Assembly: GCA_021734725.1 (NCBI GenBank)
Contig: JAIPIM010000169.1
Coordinates: forward strand, 1-8,746
Direction: 5' to 3'
Length of the DNA: 8,746 bases
From: Minisyncoccota bacterium
GTDB lineage: Bacteria; Verrucomicrobiota; Lentisphaeria; Oligosphaerales; MVZH01
Part shown: positions 1-5,987 of the stretch, one piece after another
Position numbering within the stretch: the first letter of the stretch is position 1
Layout: each line of letters starts with the position of its first letter
Notes under the pieces: generated by a model
Databases searched by the model: none
What the model was told of the DNA's origin: nothing
What the model saw: only the letters and a program-made list of their open reading frames with translations
Program-made: the position numbers and the translations under genes

Positions 1-2356
1 CGGCGTAGAACCATTCGGTGATGTGGCCGAGCATGAAGTGCTTGTGGTAGGAACCGCGTAAGGCGTCCCAAGCCTCGGTCAATGCGGTCGCGCCTTTCTT
101 GAGTTGATAACCGTAGCCGGGTTTCTCCGACTGGTTGGTCATGGCGAGGATGACATCCGAGCGTCCGCCTTCGTAGAGCGCGCGGAGCAGGTAGTGGAAT
201 CCGACATCGCCGGCGGTGAGACCTTTCGCCTCGACATCCTTGACGATGGCATCGAGCGCGCGTTGCCGCATGTGCGGTTCGGCTATCCCCATCACCAGCG
301 GCACGGCATTTGCGCATTGGGAACCTGTGGAATAAATCCCCGCTTCCTCGTTCCAGAAATTCCGGTTGAACGCCTCACGGATCTTGGCGGCCAGCGCGCC
401 ATATTTTTCCGCGTCTTCGGTTTTTCCGAGCAGGGCCGCGGTCCGGGACAGGATGTCCGCGCAGCGGAAGAAGTAGGCGGTGGCGGTGACTTTCATCGGG
501 GTCAATTGCGAGTGGCCCGGCGGTTTGGGGCCGATGTCATACCAATCGCCGAGGCCGTGCGAGACGATCAGATCCTGCGACTTCGACGCGAGGTAATCGC
601 AGTAGCGCTTCATCCGGTCGAAGTAGTTGGCCAACAGGGAGATGTCTCCGGTGGTTTCGTATTGCTGCCATGGCACGATAACGAACGACGAGCCCCACTC
701 CGGCGAATCGCGGAAGCCGCCCTTGAAGACCGTGTATTCCGGAGCGATGTCCGGCACGAGGCCGTTGTCGAGCTGGGCCTGGGCCATGTCGCCCATGCCC
801 TTGACGTACATCGCGGCCATGTCCCACTCGTAGCGGAGCGCGTAGCCGTGGAGGTGGTATTGCTCGAGCCATCCGAGTTTCTCCCGATGCGGGCAGTCCG
901 TGATCACGCTCATCAGGTTGCTGCGCTGCGCCCAGCGGATGAGGGTGCGGATGCGGTTGAACAATTCGTTCGAGCACTCGAAGTCGCCGGCGGGCTTCGC
1001 CTTGCTGTGCACGACCACGCTTTCCAGCTCTGTGATCTCCGGCAAAGGATTGCCTTCAGGCGCGCTCAGCTCGACCTGCAGGTAACGTCCGCCGCGGTAG
1101 AAGAACTGGGGAAACCACGTCTCGCCCGTGGACTCGCCTTTGAGGGTGTAGGTGTAGAACGAATTGCCGCCGCACATCGGATCGTGGATCCGCCCGTCTT
1201 CGCCGAGCAGTTCGGCGGGAATCATTTTCACCGACGCACCGGCCACTCCTTTCACTTTCAGGCGGGGCATGAACGAGGCGTTCTGCCCGAAGTCGCAGAC
1301 CCAGAGGTTGGGGCTGATCTTGTTCACCTTCACTGCCTTCAGTGTTTCGATCGCGCCAATGGGAGCGGCAGCCTGGGACAGTCCGGTCAGCGCCCCGCCC
1401 GGACCTTCGGTGAATGTGACTGGCGTCCAGATGCTGGCGTCATCGAGCCGTTTTTCGAGGCGTGCGTCGTAGTCTTCGCCGCCGAACACGCAGGAGAAGG
1501 TGATCGGACCGTTGGCGGTTGTCCACGATTCATCGCTGATGATCGTTTGTTCGGTGCCGTCGTCAAAGCGGACGCGCATCTGCAAGGTCAGCATCGGTTG
1601 CCCGAACGACCCGGTCAGCTTGACGTAGCGTCCGCCGGTGACATTGAAGAAGCCGTTGCCGAGCATCACCCGCAGCTCGTTCTTTCCGTTCCGCAGTTGA
1701 TCCGTCAGGTCGAAGGTATCGTAGAGGCAGGTTTTGCGGTAACCCGACCAACCCGGCGCGAGCAGGTCGTCGCCGACCTTCGTGCCATTGAGGAACAGCT
1801 CGTGGTGTCCCAGGCCGCAAATGCTCAGCACCGCTGCGGCGACTTTCTTTTCGAGAATGAGGTCGCGCTTGAAGACTGGCAGGCCTGGCGGCGTGCTGCC
1901 GATGCCCTTGGCGGTGGTCGCACCGTACTCCCCGGCGATCCATTTCCCCTGCCAGGGCTTGCCAAGCACGCCGGTCACGAATCGGCCGCGCGGGCTCCAT
2001 TCCCCGGCCACACCCTTCTCGTCCCAAATCCGAACGCGCCAGTCGTAGCGTGTCTGGGATTTCAACTCCGGACCGGCATACTCCACCGCCACCGACTGGT
2101 CGGACGCGACCTTGCCCGAATCCCAGACACCATCGACGACGATCTGATAGGCCGTCTGCCTGACGCCTCGCTGTTTACTGATCACTGATGACTGATCACT
2201 GATCACTATCTTCCAACTCAAGCGCGGCTTCGCCACATCGATGCCGAGCGGATTTTCCAAATACTCGCAGCGGAGGTTTTTCACCTCGACGGCGTGGATC
2301 ACGGCCAGCGGCGCCAATAGCAAAGCGGCGAGGGTGCAGGTTGTGAGTTTGTTCAT
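1..2356 (-). CDS. Secreted GH78 alpha-L-rhamnosidase, C-terminus cut by window edge
   Basis: The frame is open from ATG at 2356 to the left edge (785 codons, no stop), so the last stretch, perhaps about 100 residues, is missing. It would release terminal alpha-L-rhamnose outside the cytoplasm by inverting hydrolysis. Residues 1-22 form a signal peptide (MNKLTTCTLAALLLAPLAVIHA). The start of the mature protein (LRCEYLENPLGID, PRLSW, RQTAYQI) is typical of GH78. Next come a sugar-binding-like N domain (FLNGTKVG near 188), a middle domain (CDFGQN at 354-359) and the (alpha/alpha)6 barrel from about 458. The barrel motif TDCPHREKLGWLEQ (486-499) places the likely general acid at E492, and GATALTEAW places the likely general base at E761. 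The Asp expected near 499 is Gln. Residues 50-61 are an insertion encoded by a 7-bp tandem repeat. A possible ribosome site, AGAGGAA, lies about 13 bases upstream. It follows GH2 by 58 bases and is probably in the same operon. Family call very likely; substrate inferred. Confidence 0.93.
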   Translation of the reverse strand, partial: MNKLTTCTLAALLLAPLAVIHAVEVKNLRCEYLENPLGIDVAKPRLSWKIVISDQSSVISKQRGVRQTAYQIVVDGVWDSGKVASDQSVAVEYAGPELKSQTRYDWRVRIWDEKGVAGEWSPRGRFVTGVLGKPWQGKWIAGEYGATTAKGIGSTPPGLPVFKRDLILEKKVAAAVLSICGLGHHELFLNGTKVGDDLLAPGWSGYRKTCLYDTFDLTDQLRNGKNELRVMLGNGFFNVTGGRYVKLTGSFGQPMLTLQMRVRFDDGTEQTIISDESWTTANGPITFSCVFGGEDYDARLEKRLDDASIWTPVTFTEGPGGALTGLSQAAAPIGAIETLKAVKVNKISPNLWVCDFGQNASFMPRLKVKGVAGASVKMIPAELLGEDGRIHDPMCGGNSFYTYTLKGESTGETWFPQFFYRGGRYLQVELSAPEGNPLPEITELESVVVHSKAKPAGDFECSNELFNRIRTLIRWAQRSNLMSVITDCPHREKLGWLEQYHLHGYALRYEWDMAAMYVKGMGDMAQAQLDNGLVPDIAPEYTVFKGGFRDSPEWGSSFVIVPWQQYETTGDISLLANYFDRMKRYCDYLASKSQDLIVSHGLGDWYDIGPKPPGHSQLTPMKVTATAYFFRCADILSRTAALLGKTEDAEKYGALAAKIREAFNRNFWNEEAGIYSTGSQCANAVPLVMGIAEPHMRQRALDAIVKDVEAKGLTAGDVGFHYLLRALYEGGRSDVILAMTNQSEKPGYGYQLKKGATALTEAWDALRGSYHKHFMLGHITEWFYA
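2177..2207. repeat. Heptanucleotide tandem repeat inside the GH78 gene
   Basis: On the plus strand the unit ACTGATC is repeated four times without gaps (second copy ACTGATG), followed by a partial ACT. On the coding strand it encodes residues 50-61 of the rhamnosidase (VISDQSSVIS within it), between the conserved PRLSWK and QRGVRQTAYQ segments that lie close together in relatives. The frame is kept. The array resembles the short tandemly repeated heptanucleotides known from cyanobacteria and seen in other genomes with many repeats. Confidence 0.9.
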
Positions 2357-2414
2357 GTGTGTATTCAATTTCCTCTATCTCGTGTTATGAACCAGCTCGT
2401 AATTAATCCTGCTG

Positions 2415-5400
2415 TTACCGGAGCTTCAATCGGATAACGCCGCTGATTTCATCTCCGGCCTTGAGCGGATGATCTTCACGTCCGGCATGTGAGCGGAAGA
2501 ATCCCTCAGCACCGGCATTCGAGTAATCCGCCACCAGCAGCCGCACCTTGTCGCCGTCAACCCATGCACGGGCATGCTGTTTTCCGTCGGAAATAACTTC
2601 TACCCCATGCTTCCAGGCAGCATCAGTGACGCTGTATGAAACAATGTTTTCCTTCGTCGACCGGAAATCGTTGATGCCGCCTTCCGTCACATCTTCGCTC
2701 CACGGCCAGGTTGGCTGTTCGCGAAGCTTCACGGCCACATAACGGTCTTTCTTTCCAAAAGCGGATGCCGTCCCTGACGGACGCCCGATGTGGTCGGCTG
2801 GATAAACCGTATAAGGCGCGTTTCTCTTCCATGCAATCGTGTTCAAGTTTTTGGGCAGATCGAACACCAGGCCGACCTGCCGCGGATTTATTTTCTGTTT
2901 CATCGTGAAGCGGTAGGCCACACACAGCTCGCCGTTGCTGCCTGCCGTGTACGTGAACGATCCCTTTGCCCCGGCATATTCGCCGGTAAGCGTGACGAAG
3001 TCTGCTTTAGCATCTACTGCCGACATTTTCCAGTCTGTCGCCGCTCGATTGTCCGGCGGGTAGTAATACTTACCGCCCATCTGGGTCCCGCCGCCGCCGT
3101 TAAGCGGCAACACCATCAGGATTGGCCCGCTGACATCACCGGTCAATAATCCAGTTGTGCGTGACACCGCATTGAGGTCAAATTGCTTTCCGCCTCTAAC
3201 TGCAGGCGGCTGCTGCCCGCCGAATGTGAAAGCGTATTCATCGGCCACGAACCCGCGCGGATCTCGAACCTCTATCTTTAGAATATCACCGGCCGCCTGT
3301 TGGTGCTTCGGCGTGATGCGCAAGGTACCTTTTGAATGCGGAGCAACATCAGCGTCCAGACGGCCTTTCTCCATGCCAATGCTCCAGCGGATGTCGAACT
3401 CCCGGAGGTTTGAGAAATCGGACTGATTCAATACCGGCAACTCAATGGTCGCGTTCACCGGCAGGTTCTGGCGCGATTCATCGATGCGCACAGGAGAGTA
3501 CGTCTTCTTCGAGTGCCAGTATTCCGGCTTGGTGCGCCGCCAGTTATCCAATGGCCCCCATGTGCCGTAACCAACGCTTCGTCCGTCCGGAAGATGAAAC
3601 GTATCATCCATCGCTGCCCACAGCGACCCGCCGACTGTACCCTGGCTTTCCGTGAACATCGCGTCCCACATTTTGCGGAAACCACGACCCCAAGCATCAC
3701 GGATACCAGGATCGGCGGCCAGCTCGAAACGGTTATACGCGTTCAGGTGGCAATATTCGCCGTAGTTGGTTGGACGTTTTGCGTCGCGGTACCGGCCCGG
3801 ACCGCCGGGCCCCGGATAATGCGTCGAAGCTATCTCGCAAGTACCATGATCATTGTCACCATGCGGATATTCGACAGTTGTCGGCCTTGCCGGATCCAGC
3901 GCCTTCAGCACATCATGCGACACCTTGTACGCCGGGCACCATGGCGATTCGTTGCCCAGCGACCAGAACAGAACGCTCGCATGATTCCGGTAAGTCCCTG
4001 CCATTTCCAGCGTAGAGCTGAGGATATAATTCTCGTCGGTACCGCTCCAGCACATCGGCGCTTCACACTCGACAAACAGGCCCAACTCATCGCACGCCGC
4101 AACAAACTCCTCGGCGGGCGGATAATGCGATGTGCGGATGACGTTGAAATTAGCCTCGCGATAAAGTTCCGCGTCGCGCCGCCACAATTCCGGTGTCAGC
4201 GACCGGCCGCGCGTCGGATGCGTCTCATGCCTGCACCCGCCCCGCAACTTGACCGGCATATTGTTCACGAACAGCTGATTGCCGCGTACTTCGATCCTCT
4301 TGAACCCGATGTGCTGTTCGATCGTCTGGCCTGTCGACAATGTCAGCGTTAACAGATGAAGATTCGGATGTTCCGTATCCCACAGCGCCGGCTTCGCCGC
4401 CGGAACATCAAGCACAACGTCAGCCCGCCCGCCAGCAGGGATGGACGTAACCTTCTCCGATCCTTCTGCTCCGGCAACCTTCACTTTCGCCTTGATGCCG
4501 CGGACTTCGGCCTTACTTGTATTCACGACCTGGAACACCAGGTGAACATTAGCCTTCATTAGAGTCTCGTCTGGCGTTGCGGTAATCTCGAGACCTTCAA
4601 CATGGACTGCCGGAACCGCGAACAGCGTTACCTTGCGCGGAATGCCACCGAGCGGATGTTCGGCATACTTCGAGCCGCTGGCCATCTTGTCAGCAAGCGA
4701 TTCATTCTTTACTGCAACTGCAAGTTCATTCTCACCCGCCTTCAGCGTATCGGTCACATCAAACTCGAACGGTGTGAACCCGCCCAGATGTGAGCCGATG
4801 ATCTTGCCGTTTAGCGTTACAGTTGTATCGCTGTAAACGCCGTCGAACCGCAGTATAACCCGCTGTCCGGCAAAGCCTTTTGGCACTGTAAACGTCCGCC
4901 TGTAACCGGCCGCTGTATTTGGCTTCACATTGAACCCCTGCATCACCCATTCGCCCGGGACTTCAATCGGTTTCCAATCCGTGCCGGTCGGGCCATCGGG
5001 GCAGAAAGACCATTGGCCGTTGAGGCTGATGATTTCCGTGGGACGCGCTATATAACGGGGACGTGCATTGAGCCAGCGTTCGACTTTGTTCTCGCAAGCA
5101 GCCGCCAACGGTTTCGGATCGGTAGAAAGAATTTCGACATCAGAGACCACTGCATTCGGTCCACTGATCTTTTCCAGCGCAAGGACCAGGGGATCCGTGG
5201 CAGGCAGATCCACTTCTTTCACCACCGGCTGACCTGCTGTAAGTTTCGCGGTTACGTTGCCTGGAACGATGCGGATCTCGCGTTCGGCGTCGGAAAAGAA
5301 ACGCAGCTTTGCCTTGTACTGTGCGTTCGTGTTCAATCCGGTGTATTGGAATTCCACACGATCGCCGAAAGCGCATGTGCGCAGCGCCTCGTCATCTGTG

Positions 5401-5546
5401 CCCGGATTTTCAAAACGCCAGTTGCCTCCATTCACGAGATGCGTCTGTTTGCCCTCTGTGCCTGCATCGTCATAGGCGACGCGGTGCCAGGTCTGAGCCT
5501 GGGCGGATGTTGCGGCTAGAATGATAATTGCGATGAGTTTTTTCAT
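2415..5546 (-). CDS. Secreted GH2 beta-galactosidase-like enzyme with extra N-terminal domain
   Basis: A complete 1043-residue protein. Residues 1-17 (MKKLIAIIILAATSAQA) are a signal peptide. Residues 20-150 look like an extra beta-sandwich, possibly carbohydrate-binding, that I could not assign to a family. The GH2 core follows: jelly-roll sugar-binding domain about 170-312, Ig-like domain about 315-415, TIM barrel about 420-690. The barrel carries RGGCRHETHPTRGR, RTSHYPP and FWSLGNES, with E533 as predicted acid/base. NYGEYCH gives E597 as predicted nucleophile, matching the LacZ CEYAHAMGN position. Residues about 780-1043 resemble the C-terminal supersandwich of LacZ (PRQVGLVFDLP, then APYTVYPADHIGR). 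This LacZ-like layout favours beta-galactosidase over beta-glucuronidase or mannosidase, but specificity is not proven. The ATG has AAAGGAGG 8 bases upstream. It follows a chain of tiny frames and precedes GH78 by 58 bases, so co-transcription is likely. Confidence 0.93.
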   Translation of the reverse strand: MKKLIAIIILAATSAQAQTWHRVAYDDAGTEGKQTHLVNGGNWRFENPGTDDEALRTCAFGDRVEFQYTGLNTNAQYKAKLRFFSDAEREIRIVPGNVTAKLTAGQPVVKEVDLPATDPLVLALEKISGPNAVVSDVEILSTDPKPLAAACENKVERWLNARPRYIARPTEIISLNGQWSFCPDGPTGTDWKPIEVPGEWVMQGFNVKPNTAAGYRRTFTVPKGFAGQRVILRFDGVYSDTTVTLNGKIIGSHLGGFTPFEFDVTDTLKAGENELAVAVKNESLADKMASGSKYAEHPLGGIPRKVTLFAVPAVHVEGLEITATPDETLMKANVHLVFQVVNTSKAEVRGIKAKVKVAGAEGSEKVTSIPAGGRADVVLDVPAAKPALWDTEHPNLHLLTLTLSTGQTIEQHIGFKRIEVRGNQLFVNNMPVKLRGGCRHETHPTRGRSLTPELWRRDAELYREANFNVIRTSHYPPAEEFVAACDELGLFVECEAPMCWSGTDENYILSSTLEMAGTYRNHASVLFWSLGNESPWCPAYKVSHDVLKALDPARPTTVEYPHGDNDHGTCEIASTHYPGPGGPGRYRDAKRPTNYGEYCHLNAYNRFELAADPGIRDAWGRGFRKMWDAMFTESQGTVGGSLWAAMDDTFHLPDGRSVGYGTWGPLDNWRRTKPEYWHSKKTYSPVRIDESRQNLPVNATIELPVLNQSDFSNLREFDIRWSIGMEKGRLDADVAPHSKGTLRITPKHQQAAGDILKIEVRDPRGFVADEYAFTFGGQQPPAVRGGKQFDLNAVSRTTGLLTGDVSGPILMVLPLNGGGGTQMGGKYYYPPDNRAATDWKMSAVDAKADFVTLTGEYAGAKGSFTYTAGSNGELCVAYRFTMKQKINPRQVGLVFDLPKNLNTIAWKRNAPYTVYPADHIGRPSGTASAFGKKDRYVAVKLREQPTWPWSEDVTEGGINDFRSTKENIVSYSVTDAAWKHGVEVISDGKQHARAWVDGDKVRLLVADYSNAGAEGFFRSHAGREDHPLKAGDEISGVIRLKLR

Positions 5547-5550
5547 TATT

Positions 5551-5625
5551 TCAGCCTCCTTTGGCGATCTTGACCATCGAATTTGACCAGGGGTCGTAGA
5601 TCCACATTCTACAATTAGAAATCAT
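5551..5625 (-). CDS. 24-codon leader-like frame overlapping the GH2 ribosome site
   Basis: This frame encodes MISNCRMWIYDPWSNSMVKI followed by AKGG. Its ATG overlaps the stop of the 58-codon frame (ATGA), and its TGA lies 4 bases before the GH2 ATG. GGAG lies 10 bases upstream of its start. A short hairpin (GTAGA/TCTAC, 5-bp stem, 7-base loop, 5596-5612) lies inside it. It could be a translational-coupling leader peptide for GH2, or simply the end of an older gene whose 3' part supplies the ribosome site. I do not recognise the peptide. It has no run of a single amino acid that would suggest an attenuator. Translation is plausible but unproven. Confidence 0.4.
   Translation of the reverse strand: MISNCRMWIYDPWSNSMVKIAKGG
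5555..5562 (-). promoter_or_regulatory. Ribosome binding site of the GH2 gene
   Basis: The minus strand reads AAAGGAGG, 8 bases before the ATG at 5546: a near-consensus Shine-Dalgarno at ideal distance. It fixes the GH2 start. The same bases encode the last residues (KGG) of the 24-codon frame that stops 4 bases before the GH2 ATG, so ribosomes finishing that frame would sit on the site. Confidence 0.8.
5564..5589. repeat. Imperfect 13-bp direct repeat upstream of GH2
   Basis: Two adjacent 13-base units on the plus strand, GCGATCTTGACCA and TCGAATTTGACCA, match at 10 of 13 positions and share TTGACCA exactly. They lie just upstream of the GH2 ribosome site and directly abut the GGGGTCGTAG tip at 5590. 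They could be an operator, element-end debris or chance; nothing in the sequence decides. Confidence 0.45.
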
Positions 5626-5798
5626 ACCTCGTTTTCTCCGAGAATTTTGAGGGTTTTTCTATATGCCGTGCTCAATTCTTTTTCTCGCTTCAGCCGCGCT
5701 TCAATACGCTTCGCGGCCTGCGACTCGGATGTAATACGTGTCATCATGCGAGAGCGGTGACGAGGGGCCGTAGCTAAAAATTCAACAATTGATCTCAT
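5622..5798 (-). CDS. 58-residue basic small protein, unknown function
   Basis: An ATG frame that starts MRSIVEFLATAPRHR and ends ELSTAYRKTLKILGENEV. GGAGG lies 9 bases upstream, a strong ribosome site. Its ATG overlaps the stop of the preceding 30-codon frame, and its stop overlaps the start of the 24-codon frame, both as ATGA. The C-terminal half (about 24-50) is rich in Lys, Arg and Glu and should form a charged helix; PRHRSR makes the N-terminal part basic. There is no signal peptide or membrane segment. Its C-terminus is related to that of the 30-codon frame next door, and most shared residues use different codons, which supports a real coding sequence. Residues 5-12 are encoded by one arm of the 25-bp inverted repeat. 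I do not recognise the family. It may be a microprotein of a small mobile element or a gene fragment. Confidence 0.5.
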   Translation of the reverse strand: MRSIVEFLATAPRHRSRMMTRITSESQAAKRIEARLKREKELSTAYRKTLKILGENEV

Positions 5799-5924
5799 GC
5801 TTTCTTTCCTCCAGGGATTCGGAGCGTTTTCCGGTACGTCCTGGCGAGCTCTTTATCCTTTGTCCACTGAGTGTCTTGATATCCCACCTAAAAGTCATGT
5901 GTTGAATTTTTAGCTACGACCCCT
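5763..5924. repeat. 25-bp inverted repeat, 24/25 matching, 112-bp loop
   Basis: The left arm (5763-5787) reads AGGGGCCGTAGCTAAAAATT and continues CAACA. The right arm (5900-5924) is its reverse complement apart from one C/T difference. A third copy of the outer tip, AGGGGTCGTAG, occurs at 5589-5599 in the same orientation as the left arm. Long arms with a short non-transposase interior suggest the ends of a small non-autonomous element. No target-site duplication is visible at either possible boundary. As RNA, the arms could form a strong stem between GH51 and GH2. Confidence 0.85.
5795..5887 (-). pseudogene. 30-codon remnant paralogous to the 58-residue protein
   Basis: After an in-frame TAG at 5888-5890, the frame runs from a possible GTG start through KDKELARTYRKTLRIPGGKK to TGA. 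Its 16-residue core, DKELARTYRKTLRIPG, matches EKELSTAYRKTLKILG of the next frame at 10 positions. It has no convincing start or ribosome site, so it is most likely the 3' end of a truncated copy. Its final codons (PGGKK) carry the GGAGG that serves the 58-codon frame, and its TGA overlaps that frame's ATG. A different frame starting at 5898 is also open for 38 codons but shows no such relationship. Confidence 0.45.
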
Positions 5925-5987
5925 AGCCTTTCTAATGACATCCTGTATTTTCATTTTAAACTTTCTCCAACCTTTTGAATCTTCCAT
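5910..5987 (-). CDS. 25-codon frame starting directly after the GH51 stop
   Basis: The ATG follows the GH51 TAG with no gap, and the frame encodes MEDSKGWRKFKMKIQDVIRK, then ARGRS. The stop lies inside the right arm of the inverted repeat, so the original frame may have been cut by insertion of that repeat. AAGGCGG upstream, within the end of GH51, is only a weak ribosome site, but coupling to GH51 termination is possible. The peptide is basic and helix-prone; I do not recognise it. It may be a non-coding coincidence. Confidence 0.25.
   Translation of the reverse strand: MEDSKGWRKFKMKIQDVIRKARGRS

Noticed and set aside
104..2188. 694-codon open frame on the plus strand, the longest plus-strand frame
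   Set aside because: It is codon-aligned antisense to the GH78 gene, whose minus-strand frame has clear family motifs, a signal peptide and catalytic residues. High GC removes stops from the opposite strand. Its product has no recognisable domain.
2357..2414. Terminator between GH2 and GH78
   Set aside because: No GC-rich stem with a T-run is present in the 58-base gap, which suits a shared transcript.
3513..4352. 279-codon plus-strand frame inside GH2
   Set aside because: Antisense shadow of the GH2 catalytic domain, with Arg- and Pro-rich composition and no recognisable motifs.
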